Source of the DNA: Fibrobacter succinogenes
GTDB lineage: Bacteria; Fibrobacterota; Fibrobacteria; Fibrobacterales; Fibrobacteraceae
Length of the DNA stretch: 49,460 nucleotides
Reading direction: 5' to 3'
NCBI GenBank assembly: GCA_902768715.1
Contig: CACXMH010000010.1
Location: forward strand, 1-49,460
The position numbers were made by a program, and so were the translations under genes. How positions within the stretch are numbered: position 1 is the stretch's first letter; every line of letters starts with the position of its first letter. A model generated the notes under the pieces. It made no database searches, was not told where the DNA came from, and worked only from the letters and a program-made list of their open reading frames with translations. Positions 41,641 through 49,460 of this stretch are shown here, piece after piece.

Positions 41641-42899
41641 TACTTCAGCTCCTCTTGAATCTGGGCGGCCTCGTAGCTGAGAATGCCGTGAGCTACCGCC
41701 ACGTTCAGGGATTCCAGCTCACTACTCATAGGAATCTTTACCGTCTCGTCGGCAAGCTCGATAAAGTAGGGGTTGGTGCCCGCACCTTCGTTACCCACCA
41801 AGAAAGCCATCTTGCGGAGCTTGCGTTCCGGAATCTGGCGCAAGGACTGCTTGGCATGCAGGTCCGTGGCGATAATCGTGTATCCCTTGCTGCGCAAGAA
41901 ATTGATCTGGTCAATCAGGTCCACGTCGAACTCGAAAGGAACACGGAGGAAAGTTCCCGACGAACCGCGAACCACCTTCGGGTTGAAGGGGCTCACGGTA
42001 CCACGACCAAGAATCATGCCGTCAGAACCAAAGCCGAGGCTGGTGCGGAACAGCGTTCCCAAGTTGCCCGGGTCCTGCACCGCATCTACAAGAGTCAGCA
42101 CGCTGCGGCTGGATTCGTAGTTGGGCTTGGTATTTGCGATACGGCAGTGGGCGATAATACCCTGGGGGGTCACCGTAGAGCTAATCTGCTTCATCTGGTC
42201 GGCAGGCATGTCGTGGAGGGTGATTCCCGCCTCGTTGATGAGGTCCAGCAAAGTCTGGTCCTCGAAACCTTCGACGGCGTAAACGGCAATGACCAGCTCG
42301 CGGTGGTTTTTCACCAGCTCGGTCACCACATGGACGCCTTCGCCCAAGAAACGGCCTTCGCGTTCGCGGCCCTTTTCTGTGGTGAGGGCCAGGAGCTTCT
42401 TGAACCAGGGCGGATTGCCGGCGCTTTCTTCTACGGTTTCCGCCTGGGCTGCTCGGGCTTCCAATACGGACTCGTCCAGGTTTTCGTCCTGGAAGGCGTC
42501 GGACTTTTGTTCCGGACGCTGGCGGTAAATGGGCCTGCTGGACTTTTCAAAACCGGCCTTGTCGTACCCGCGGAAAGGGCGGTCTCCATCGCGGCGGCGG
42601 TCATGACCGAACCGTTCAGAACGGCCGAAGGGCCTGTCGTCAAAACGGCGGGGACGGCGTTCGCGGTCAAAGGGCTTGCGATCGCGGTCGAAACGGCGTT
42701 CCCCTGTGCGTCCTTCACGGAGGCTTCCGTCTTCGCGAAGTCCACGGGGGCGGTCACCACGAGGGCCACGGCCAAATTCCCTATCATCGCCGGTTCTTTC
42801 TTCGCGGCGGGGGCGGCGTTCATCACGGCTTTCGCTGACGCCGAACTTGCGGTCCAAAGTTTTCCTTATGGTACGCGGGGTCTTGTTTTCTTCGCTCAT
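41640..42899 (-). CDS. SPOUT (TrmH/SpoU) RNA methyltransferase with Arg/Asp-rich tail
   Basis: 419 residues. Residues 1-150 are a disordered stretch dense in Arg, Asp, Glu and Gly (repeated RRPRREER, RGPRGDRPRG, DRDRKPFDRERR patterns) that should bind RNA. Residues about 165-250 look like the SpoU substrate-binding domain (FLGEGVHVVTELVKNH). Residues about 265-419 are the knotted SPOUT methyltransferase: motif 1 DAVQDPGNLGTLFRTS, motif 2 LVGNEGAG and motif 3 IPMSSELESLNVAVA. It probably 2'-O-methylates rRNA or tRNA; the target is unknown. It overlaps dxs by 4 nt (ATGA) and pyrF by 1 nt. Confidence 0.9.
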   Translation of the reverse strand: MSEENKTPRTIRKTLDRKFGVSESRDERRPRREERTGDDREFGRGPRGDRPRGLREDGSLREGRTGERRFDRDRKPFDRERRPRRFDDRPFGRSERFGHDRRRDGDRPFRGYDKAGFEKSSRPIYRQRPEQKSDAFQDENLDESVLEARAAQAETVEESAGNPPWFKKLLALTTEKGREREGRFLGEGVHVVTELVKNHRELVIAVYAVEGFEDQTLLDLINEAGITLHDMPADQMKQISSTVTPQGIIAHCRIANTKPNYESSRSVLTLVDAVQDPGNLGTLFRTSLGFGSDGMILGRGTVSPFNPKVVRGSSGTFLRVPFEFDVDLIDQINFLRSKGYTIIATDLHAKQSLRQIPERKLRKMAFLVGNEGAGTNPYFIELADETVKIPMSSELESLNVAVAHGILSYEAAQIQEELK

Positions 42900-44764
42900 A
42901 GTTTTTCCATCAGTTGTTCGGCGACAGATTCGCCATCGATTTTCAAGAGTTTGTAAAGGTTCTTGATTTCACCTTGCTCCACAAAATTATCCGGGATTCC
43001 GAACCGGAAGAACTTCTTGCCTGAATATCCAAGGTCCGCGGCAAGCTCCATCACAGCAGAGCCAAAGCCGCCTACTAAAGTGTTGTCCTCGAGAGTGACA
43101 ATGGTGTCGTGGCTTTCGAACAGTCCCCGATAACATTCGGTGTCCAGGGGCTTCACCAAGCGGGCGTCCACGAGAGTGGGGTTATGCCCATGCTCGCGAA
43201 GAATCTTCGCCGTCTTTTTCAGTTCGTTGGTCATGAACCCGGCGCCCAGAAGCAGAATATCCTTGCCCTGTTCCAAGACCTTCGGGAGCTTCACATCTAC
43301 TGTCGCAGGTGGCTCTGCCATTTTCTCGGCAAGGGCGATTCCGCGGGGGTAGCGGATAGCCACGGGGCCTTCCATGTCGATGGAGGCCGTCAGCATATCC
43401 CGCAGTTCGTTTTCGTCGCTAGGCGCAAGGATGGTCATGCCCGGCACCGTGCGGAGGAACGACAGATCAAAGGTCCCGTGATGGGTAGGCCCGTCGGCAC
43501 CCACGAGGCCCGCGCGGTCCAGCACGAACACCACGTGGAGTTTCTGCAGGGCCACGTCGTGCATAATCTGGTCGTAGGCACGCTGCATAAAGCTGGAATA
43601 GATGGCCACCACCGGAACAATTCCATCACAGGCAAGGCCTGCGGCAAAGGTCACCGCGTGCTCTTCGGCAATGCCCACGTCTATCACCCGGTCGGGCAGT
43701 TCCTTGGCCACGATGTCCAGGCCGCAGCCCGTAGGCATGGCGGCCGTAATCCCGATAATGCGGTCATCCTTCTTGGCAAGTTCCAGCAAGGTCTTTCCGA
43801 ACACGCTGGTAAGGGAGGGGTTCGGGCTGCCTGGCGAAAGGGGAAGTCCGCTTTCGGGGTCAAAAGGTCCTGTGCCGTGGAACTTGGTGGGGTTCTTCTC
43901 GGCGGCGTTCAGCCCGCGGCCCTTCTCTGTCAGAATATGGACCAGGCAAGGCCCCGGCTGGGACTTGACCCGCTCGAGAATCATGATAAGTTCGTTAATG
44001 TCGTGACCGTCGATAGGCCCGAAATAGCGGATACCCAGATCTTCGAAGAAAGTCCCCGGCTTCACGGCGTTCTTCGCCGCGTTTTCCACCTGCAAGAACA
44101 AATCGCGAAACCTACTCCCCAGCACACCCGGGAGCCTCGTCATGAGGCGGTCCAAATCGGAGCGCATCTTGTTATAGACCGGGTCGGATATCACGCGGTT
44201 CAGGTACTTGCTGAACCCGCCCACATTGGGGGCGATGCTCATCTTGTTGTCGTTCAAGATGATGGTCATGTTCTGCTTCGAAATGCCCGCGTTGTTCAGG
44301 GCCTCGTAAGCCATACCGCCGGTCATGGAGCCGTCACCGATGACAGCCACCACGTTGTTCTTGCGGTTAAAGTGGTTGCGGGCCACGGCAAAGCCAAGAG
44401 CCGCCGAAATGGAAGTGGTGGCATGTCCTGCGCCAAAGCAGTCGTACTCGCTTTCGCAACGTTTCAAGAATCCAGAAATGCCGCCCTGCTGGCGGAGCGT
44501 GTCGAACCGGTCGTAGCGGCCCGTCAAAAGCTTGTGCACGTACGCCTGGTGACCTACGTCCCAGACAATCTTGTCTTCGGGAGCGTTAAACACGTAATGA
44601 AGGGCAAGGGTCAGCTCCACCACCCCGAGGCTAGACGCCAAGTGGCCGCCATGCTTGGCCACTTGGCCGATAATCGCCTGACGGACCTGGGAAGCCAGGT
44701 TATAAAGTTCCTCCACAGAACAATGCTTGATGTCCTCGGGAGACTTTATGTCTTTCAGTTCCAT
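42896..44764 (-). CDS. dxs: 1-deoxy-D-xylulose-5-phosphate synthase
   Basis: 622 residues, typical for Dxs. The thiamine diphosphate motif is GDGSMTGGMAYEALNNAG, followed by NDNKMSIAPNVGGFSKYL. The HQAYVHKLLTGR block with its conserved His is present, and the transketolase C-terminal part has DVGIAEEHAVTFAAGLA and DRAGLVGADGPTHHGTFDLS. It makes DXP from pyruvate and glyceraldehyde 3-phosphate, the first step of the MEP isoprenoid pathway. It overlaps ispA upstream by 1 nt and the methyltransferase gene downstream by 4 nt, so isoprenoid precursor supply is tied to prenyl-chain synthesis in one operon. Confidence 0.97.
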   Translation of the reverse strand: MELKDIKSPEDIKHCSVEELYNLASQVRQAIIGQVAKHGGHLASSLGVVELTLALHYVFNAPEDKIVWDVGHQAYVHKLLTGRYDRFDTLRQQGGISGFLKRCESEYDCFGAGHATTSISAALGFAVARNHFNRKNNVVAVIGDGSMTGGMAYEALNNAGISKQNMTIILNDNKMSIAPNVGGFSKYLNRVISDPVYNKMRSDLDRLMTRLPGVLGSRFRDLFLQVENAAKNAVKPGTFFEDLGIRYFGPIDGHDINELIMILERVKSQPGPCLVHILTEKGRGLNAAEKNPTKFHGTGPFDPESGLPLSPGSPNPSLTSVFGKTLLELAKKDDRIIGITAAMPTGCGLDIVAKELPDRVIDVGIAEEHAVTFAAGLACDGIVPVVAIYSSFMQRAYDQIMHDVALQKLHVVFVLDRAGLVGADGPTHHGTFDLSFLRTVPGMTILAPSDENELRDMLTASIDMEGPVAIRYPRGIALAEKMAEPPATVDVKLPKVLEQGKDILLLGAGFMTNELKKTAKILREHGHNPTLVDARLVKPLDTECYRGLFESHDTIVTLEDNTLVGGFGSAVMELAADLGYSGKKFFRFGIPDNFVEQGEIKNLYKLLKIDGESVAEQLMEKL

Positions 44765-45651
44765 TACTTAACCCGGGTGATAATGAATGCGGCTATGGCC
44801 CGAAGGATTTCGGTATCGCAGGAAAGGGAATCCAGAGACTTGATGGACTCTTCGAAGAGTTCCTTGGCCTTTTCCCTGGAGCGGTCAAGCCCCACCACGG
44901 AGGGGTAGGTGGCCTTGCCCTTCTCGATGTCGGAACCGGCATCCTTGCCCAGTTCTTCGGTAGTGGAGACAATGTCCAGGATATCGTCCACAATCTGGAA
45001 CGCAAGCCCGATGGACTTGCCGTACTTGCGGATGACCTGGATATCGGCATCGCTTGCACCGGCAAGCATGGCGCCTACCTGCAAGGCCGCCTCGATAAGG
45101 GCCGCCGTCTTGTGGTAATGGATGTAGTCCACCGTTTCCAGGTCCACTTCCTTGCCTTCGCACTCGATGTCGATCATTTCGCCGCCGATAAGGCCGTAGG
45201 TGCTGAGCAGGTGCGCAAGGACCTCGATAGCGCGGGCGTTTCCCGTCTTGCCCATGAGTTCAAAAGCGAGCACGCAAAGGGCATCTCCTGCCATTACGGC
45301 CGTAGCCTCGCCAAACTGCTTGTGGCTGGTGGGCTTGCCCCTGCGGAAATCGTCGTTGTCGATACAGGGCAGGTCGTCGTGAATGAGGGAGAAGGTGTGG
45401 ATCATCTCCAGAGCGACCATGGCGAGCTCAACGCCTTCGCCCTTGCCGCCGAACATGTCAAAAGTAGCCCTAACAAGGGCAGGACGCAGGCGCTTACCGC
45501 CCGCCAGCATAGAATAGCGCATGGCCTCGTGCAACCGGCAGGGCTGATCCGTTACCGGAGGGAGGAACTTGTCAAATAGGGCTTCCGCCTCTACAGAAAT
45601 CTTGGACAGATAGTCCTGTGCAATAGCTGCTTCTTTTTCAATAGACTGCAT
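44764..45651 (-). CDS. ispA: Farnesyl/geranylgeranyl-type polyprenyl diphosphate synthase
   Basis: 295 residues, the length of bacterial IspA. The two Asp-rich metal sites are LIHDDLPCIDNDDFRRGKPT (first, near residue 85) and FQIVDDILDI (second, near 220). Upstream of the first motif, GGKRLRPALVR holds the diphosphate-binding Arg and Lys residues. It condenses IPP with allylic diphosphates; chain length (C15 or C20) is not certain. It heads the ispA-dxs-methyltransferase-pyrF operon. TATCTT lies 7 nt before the ATG; the GGGAG next to the ATG is too close to be a normal SD, so the mRNA is probably leaderless. Confidence 0.94.
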   Translation of the reverse strand: MQSIEKEAAIAQDYLSKISVEAEALFDKFLPPVTDQPCRLHEAMRYSMLAGGKRLRPALVRATFDMFGGKGEGVELAMVALEMIHTFSLIHDDLPCIDNDDFRRGKPTSHKQFGEATAVMAGDALCVLAFELMGKTGNARAIEVLAHLLSTYGLIGGEMIDIECEGKEVDLETVDYIHYHKTAALIEAALQVGAMLAGASDADIQVIRKYGKSIGLAFQIVDDILDIVSTTEELGKDAGSDIEKGKATYPSVVGLDRSREKAKELFEESIKSLDSLSCDTEILRAIAAFIITRVK

Positions 45652-45658
45652 ACTCCCA

Positions 45659-45664
45659 AAGATA
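45659..45664 (-). promoter_or_regulatory. -10 box giving leaderless ispA-operon mRNA
   Basis: TATCTT on the - strand, 7 nt before the ATG. Confidence 0.5.
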
Positions 45665-45795
45665 CTTAAATCAGGGGGTCCCCCTATCCCGTTTTACCCC
45701 CATTTCATCCCCTTTTTCCCCGTTTCGTCATAAAAAAACGGTCCAGGTTGTGCTTTTTTCTTTTTTTTGAGATAGATTTCAAATGGGAGGTTTCT

Positions 45796-48162
45796 ATGAC
45801 TACAATTCCAGGTTTCTGGTTTCTTGTTCCTGTCGCGGCCCTGTTCGCCCTCGTTATGGCCTACCTGTTCTACAGGGCCATGAAAAAAGCTCCCGACGGC
45901 AACCACAAAATGAAAGCCATCGCCCACTTTGTGCGGGTGGGGGCGTTTGCCTACCTGAGGCGTCAATACAAGACCGTCTCCATCGTCTTTACGGTGCTGT
46001 TCGCGGTATTCGTGGTGCTCGCTTTCATGGGCATCCAGAATCCCTTTGTGCCGGTGGCGTTCCTTACCGGCGGTTTCTTCAGCGGCCTGTGCGGTTTTTT
46101 GGGAATGAAGACTGCCACTTACGCAAGCTCCAGAACGGCGCAGGGCGCCATGAGCAGCCTGAACCGTGGGCTGGTCATCGCCTTCAGAAGCGGGGCTGTC
46201 ATGGGCCTTGTGGTGGTAGGGTTTGGCCTGCTGGATATTTCGGCGTGGTTTATCTTGCTGAACTACATCTACGACCACAACGTGTTCGGTTTCGGCGCCG
46301 ACATTGCAAACAAACTAGCGTTAGGTGGCTGGAGCGATTCTCTCTTGCAAAATGACGCCTGGCTCCACGGCAAGATGGTAGAAATCACCACCACCATGCT
46401 GACCTTCGGCATGGGAGCCTCTTTGCAGGCGCTGTTCGCCCGCGTGGGGGGAGGCATCTACACCAAGGCGGCTGACGTAGGCGCAGACCTGGTGGGCAAG
46501 GTAGAAGCGGGCATTCCCGAAGACGACCCGAGAAACCCGGCCACCATCGCCGACAACGTGGGCGACAACGTAGGAGACGTAGCCGGCATGGGAGCCGACC
46601 TCTACGAATCTTACTGCGGGTCTATCTTGGCGACGGCGGCTCTGGGAGCGGCCCTCCCCGGAGGCCTCAGCTACGTGCTCGCCCCCATGGTGGTGGCGGC
46701 CATCGGCATCGTGCTTTCGGTGGTGGGCATTTTCATGGTCCGCACCAAGGAAGATGCCACCACCAAGAACCTTCTCCACTCCCTCCTGACAGGAACACTG
46801 GGCTCTTCCATCATGATCCTCATCGCCCTCTTTGTCATGGTGAAGCTTGGATTTATCGGCATGGGAATTTTCGGGGCGGTACTTTCGGGACTTGCCGCCG
46901 GCGTGCTTATTGGGCAGTTTACGGAATACTACACCTCCGACGCTTACAAGCCTACTAGAGGCATCGCAGGCCAGGCTAGGCTTGGAGCCGCCACCACCAT
47001 CATCGACGGCATTTCGGTGGGCATGTTCTCTACGGGGCTCCCTGTGGTGACCATCGTGATTGGTATCATCGCCGCATTTGGATGCGCTGGCGGTTTTGAA
47101 AACATGGCCATGGGACTTTACGGCGTAGGCTTTGCGGCCGTGGGCATGCTCAGCACCTTGGGAATTACCCTGGCTACAGACGCCTTCGGGCCTATTGCTG
47201 ACAACGCCGGCGGAAACGCCGAAATGGCAGGGCTTGACGCCAGTGTGCGCGCCCGTACCGACGAACTGGACATGCTAGGAAACACCACCGCCGCCACAGG
47301 GAAGGGATTCGCCATCGGGTCTGCGGCCCTTACCGCCATGGCGCTGCTGGCCTCTTATGTCGAAGAAATCAAGATATGGATTGGCCACCTGGCCACATCG
47401 GCCAAAGGCCTCTGGAACGTAGGCAGCGTCACCTTCGCGAACCACAGCCAGGACCTGGTAAATGCGGTAGCCAACATAGACGGTGCAAAGATTCTGGACG
47501 GCGGAAACCGCGCCGTCTCAGCCAGCGGCGAGCTCATCGGGCTTGTGGCCAGCAAGGCGAACTACGTGGACTTCATGAACATCTACAACCTGAACCTCAT
47601 GAACCCGCTGCTGCTGGGAGGCATCTTCATCGGTGCTATGATGGCCTTCGTGTTCTGTGCCCTCACCATCAAGGCGGTGGGCCGTGCCGCCAGCGCCATG
47701 GTCGAAGAAGTCCGTCGGCAGTTCAGGGAAATCCCCGGAATCATGGAAGGCACGGGCCAACCGGATTACGCCCGCTGCGTGGAGATTTCCACCGTAGGCG
47801 CCCAGCACGAAATGGTCATCCCGTCGCTCCTGGCAGTTGTAGTCCCGGTGCTGGTGGGGCTCTTTATGGGCGTGGCCGGAGTGTTCGGCCTGTTGGTGGG
47901 CGGACTTGCGTGCGGTTTTGCCCTTGCCACCATGCTGAACAATGCAGGCGGCGCCTGGGACAACGCAAAGAAATTCGTGGAAAAAGGGAACTACGGCGGC
48001 AAGGGCTCCGGTACACACAAGTCCGCCGTCGTCGGCGATACCGTAGGCGACCCCTTCAAGGATACCGCGGGTCCTTCCCTGAATATCCTCATCAAGCTCA
48101 TGACCATGGTGAGCGTCGTCTTTGCAGGAGTGATCGTCCGCTTCGGCGGGTTCCTGTTCTAG
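45796..48162 (+). CDS. hppA: Membrane-bound ion-pumping pyrophosphatase
   Basis: 788 residues from ATG 45796, chosen for the GGGAGG SD 5 nt upstream; the frame is open to 45748 but without an RBS. About 16 transmembrane helices. Catalytic loops are complete: [60 protein letters not shown], and near the end [17 protein letters not shown]. It hydrolyses pyrophosphate and pumps H+ or Na+ outwards. The cation determinant reads NTTAAT-GKG with Ala (residue about 499) where K+-independent enzymes have Lys, and GSAALT follows; this is the K+-dependent type, a group that includes the Na+ pumps. The stop lies 1 bp from that of the convergent diguanylate cyclase, with no terminator between them. Confidence 0.95.
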   Translation: MTTIPGFWFLVPVAALFALVMAYLFYRAMKKAPDGNHKMKAIAHFVRVGAFAYLRRQYKTVSIVFTVLFAVFVVLAFMGIQNPFVPVAFLTGGFFSGLCGFLGMKTATYASSRTAQGAMSSLNRGLVIAFRSGAVMGLVVVGFGLLDISAWFILLNYIYDHNVFGFGADIANKLALGGWSDSLLQNDAWLHGKMVEITTTMLTFGMGASLQALFARVGGGIYTKAADVGADLVGKVEAGIPEDDPRNPATIADNVGDNVGDVAGMGADLYESYCGSILATAALGAALPGGLSYVLAPMVVAAIGIVLSVVGIFMVRTKEDATTKNLLHSLLTGTLGSSIMILIALFVMVKLGFIGMGIFGAVLSGLAAGVLIGQFTEYYTSDAYKPTRGIAGQARLGAATTIIDGISVGMFSTGLPVVTIVIGIIAAFGCAGGFENMAMGLYGVGFAAVGMLSTLGITLATDAFGPIADNAGGNAEMAGLDASVRARTDELDMLGNTTAATGKGFAIGSAALTAMALLASYVEEIKIWIGHLATSAKGLWNVGSVTFANHSQDLVNAVANIDGAKILDGGNRAVSASGELIGLVASKANYVDFMNIYNLNLMNPLLLGGIFIGAMMAFVFCALTIKAVGRAASAMVEEVRRQFREIPGIMEGTGQPDYARCVEISTVGAQHEMVIPSLLAVVVPVLVGLFMGVAGVFGLLVGGLACGFALATMLNNAGGAWDNAKKFVEKGNYGGKGSGTHKSAVVGDTVGDPFKDTAGPSLNILIKLMTMVSVVFAGVIVRFGGFLF

Positions 48163-48163
48163 C

Positions 48164-49459
48164 CTACTTGGATTCGGACTTCTTGAAGGTAGCGCTGGTC
48201 ACACGGTTGCGGCCTGCCTGCTTGGAGGCATACAGGGCCTTGTCCGCACGGTCGAACAGGCGCTTGGGATCTTCGCCCGCAACCATTTCGGCGATACCGA
48301 AGGAACAGGTGACCACCTGCTGCTTGATAAGCTGGGTCGTCTCGATGGCGTGACGGAGCTTTTCGGCCAAGAACTGGGCGTTCTGGATAGGCGTGTCGCC
48401 GCAGAGGATCACGAACTCTTCGCCACCCCAGCGGACCAGGGCGTCGGTGTTACGGATCTTGCCCTGGATAAGCTTGGTGAGGTTCACCAGCACCTCGTCG
48501 CCAACGTTGTGGCCCCAGGTGTCGTTCACGTCCTTGAAATGGTCGATATCCAGAATCACGAAGGAAACGGGGCTTCCGTTCTTTACCAGTTCTTCGTGTT
48601 CACGCATAAGCACGCTGCTGAAGCCCGCACGGTTCAGGCAACCCGTCAGCGGGTCTTCCTTGCTGGACTTTTCGTATTCGCTCTTCTCGATTTCCAGGGC
48701 CTTCAGGTTCTTTTCCAGCTCCTCGCGCTTTTTCTTGTTGGCGGCCCGTTCACGGCTGTAGTCGAAGAAGCGGATAATCAAGATGATCAAGAAGGTCACA
48801 AACCAGATAGCGACGATGATGGTCACCAGGTCTGCCCAGGCAATCTTCTTGCCCTTGAAGCAGAGGCCGCGAATTTCCATGGTGCCGTAGCCCAGGGGAG
48901 CGTTGGTTCCTGTCTGGATTTCGATAAGGGGCACGTTGGACAGGTCCACGCGGGCCTTGTGTACGTTGATTTCGTTCTGGGCCACCCACCAGCCCGCCAC
49001 GCGGAATTCCTGGGGCACGAACACCGCAGGATAGGTTTCTTCTAGCGGGAAAAATTCCAGTTCGTTGAATTTCAGGGAACTTTCGTCGCCTTCGCGGTAA
49101 ATGGACGGATCGTAGCTGCGCATGTAGAGGCGCACCGTTCCCTCGCCGCGGGGCTTAATCCACACGAAAATGCTGTCGTAGTGGGAAAGGTCCAATCCTT
49201 TGGTCTGGCCATCTCCCAGCAAAATCTTGATACCCGCAAAGGGATAAGCGTAACCTTCCCGCAGCTCGTAGTCCACCACCACGGAAGAATCCGTGCGGAT
49301 CAGCTTGACAGCGGAATTACCGCCGTCGGCGGAGTCCGTCTGGGCGATAATGTAGGGGTAATCGGAAAGGTTCAAGAAGACAATGTCGTTCAGCCCCTTG
49401 TGGTAAGCCGTAAGGGCGATAACCGTAGCGGCAAGGAGCACAAAAATCAGGATGTTCAT
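48164..49459 (-). CDS. Diguanylate cyclase with carbohydrate-binding-like periplasmic sensor
   Basis: 431 residues if the ATG at 49459, one base from the window edge, is the true start; a longer N-terminus cannot be excluded. Helix 1 (about 1-18), a periplasmic beta-rich domain (about 28-205), helix 2 (about 210-232), a coiled coil (about 235-270) and a GGDEF domain (about 272-425). The active site is intact as GGEEF (345-349), preceded by a perfect inhibitory I-site RxxD (R336-D339), plus DIDHFKDVNDTWGH. The periplasmic part resembles galactose-binding/CBM11-like sandwiches (FAGIKILLGD, SIFVWIKPRGEGTVRLYMRSYD, IEIQTG...MEIRGLCF), as on secreted glycanases. It should make c-di-GMP in response to an outer signal, perhaps a sugar polymer. 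Confidence 0.85.
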   Translation of the reverse strand: MNILIFVLLAATVIALTAYHKGLNDIVFLNLSDYPYIIAQTDSADGGNSAVKLIRTDSSVVVDYELREGYAYPFAGIKILLGDGQTKGLDLSHYDSIFVWIKPRGEGTVRLYMRSYDPSIYREGDESSLKFNELEFFPLEETYPAVFVPQEFRVAGWWVAQNEINVHKARVDLSNVPLIEIQTGTNAPLGYGTMEIRGLCFKGKKIAWADLVTIIVAIWFVTFLIILIIRFFDYSRERAANKKKREELEKNLKALEIEKSEYEKSSKEDPLTGCLNRAGFSSVLMREHEELVKNGSPVSFVILDIDHFKDVNDTWGHNVGDEVLVNLTKLIQGKIRNTDALVRWGGEEFVILCGDTPIQNAQFLAEKLRHAIETTQLIKQQVVTCSFGIAEMVAGEDPKRLFDRADKALYASKQAGRNRVTSATFKKSESK

Positions 49460-49460
49460 C

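Noticed and set aside
41655-42956. 433-codon open frame opposite the SPOUT methyltransferase
   Set aside because: It is a mirror frame of a real gene with clear motifs; its composition is Ala/Val/Gly-biased and it has no RBS.
43109-44908. 599-codon open frame on the + strand opposite dxs
   Set aside because: It is antisense to a strongly conserved dxs and ispA. High GC in third positions opens such mirror frames, and the translation shows no recognisable domain.

Overview
The window comes from a cellulolytic member of the phylum Fibrobacterota, most likely a gut or rumen Fibrobacter; I cannot name the species. The evidence is two GH5 cellulases and one GH9 cellulase that share a short C-terminal sorting-like module behind Ser-rich linkers, a lipoprotein with the Fibrobacter-type FISUMP (TIGR02145) domain, an APH-like kinase domain resembling the Fibrobacter paralogous family TIGR02172, and isoprenoid, pyrimidine and pyrophosphatase genes typical of a Gram-negative anaerobe. 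No rRNA, tRNA, CRISPR array, transposase or prophage gene was seen.

Layout. 1-2.3 kb: 3' end of a secreted GH5 gene, then ilvE broken by an internal deletion. 2.3-6.2 kb: a 28-residue membrane peptide with its own promoter and terminator, then a two-gene, AT-richer locus encoding an MFS carrier and an unusual adenylation-domain/kinase fusion. 6.3-12.3 kb: an aminotransferase, an IVP/four-helix-bundle gene framed by inverted repeats, gltA, metY with a palindromic operator candidate, a FISUMP lipoprotein and an isolated nuoA. 12.4-16.1 kb: reverse rubrerythrin, a Ktr/Trk potassium uptake pair and a BASS-type carrier. 16.1-22.4 kb: a large InlB-repeat surface protein, a glk-rhlE operon and an EamA exporter. 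22.5-27.2 kb: convergent GH5 and GH9 cellulase genes. 27.3-30.4 kb: an operon of two Bat-like TPR proteins, a Y-family polymerase and a YolD-like protein. 30.4-36.5 kb: an envelope-glycan cluster (GtrA, FAD oxidoreductase and GT-C glycosyltransferase on one strand; epimerase and acyltransferase on the other). 36.4-40.6 kb: M18 aminopeptidase, an MCE/MlaD protein with a coupled periplasmic partner, and a lipid-anchored or membrane-anchored unknown. 40.7-45.7 kb: a tightly overlapping ispA-dxs-SPOUT methyltransferase-pyrF operon. 45.8-49.5 kb: a membrane pyrophosphatase and a diguanylate cyclase with a carbohydrate-binding-like periplasmic sensor.

Three window-wide patterns stand out. First, at least eight genes have a TAyATT/TATCTT-like -10 hexamer exactly 6 or 7 nt before the ATG and no usable Shine-Dalgarno sequence, which predicts leaderless mRNAs; other genes have ordinary SD leaders. 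Second, intergenic gaps carry several families of short repeats: REP-like palindromes ending in ATGAC, TTAGG-type tandem repeats, and TTTCACATT palindromes. Third, two of these repeats have entered reading frames: a REP-like hairpin in the N-terminus of a TPR-operon protein, and an AATTCGG repeat inside the M18 aminopeptidase.

The most promising candidate for an undescribed system is the adenylation-kinase fusion with its translationally coupled MFS carrier (2664-6199). The leaderless-promoter pattern comes next.
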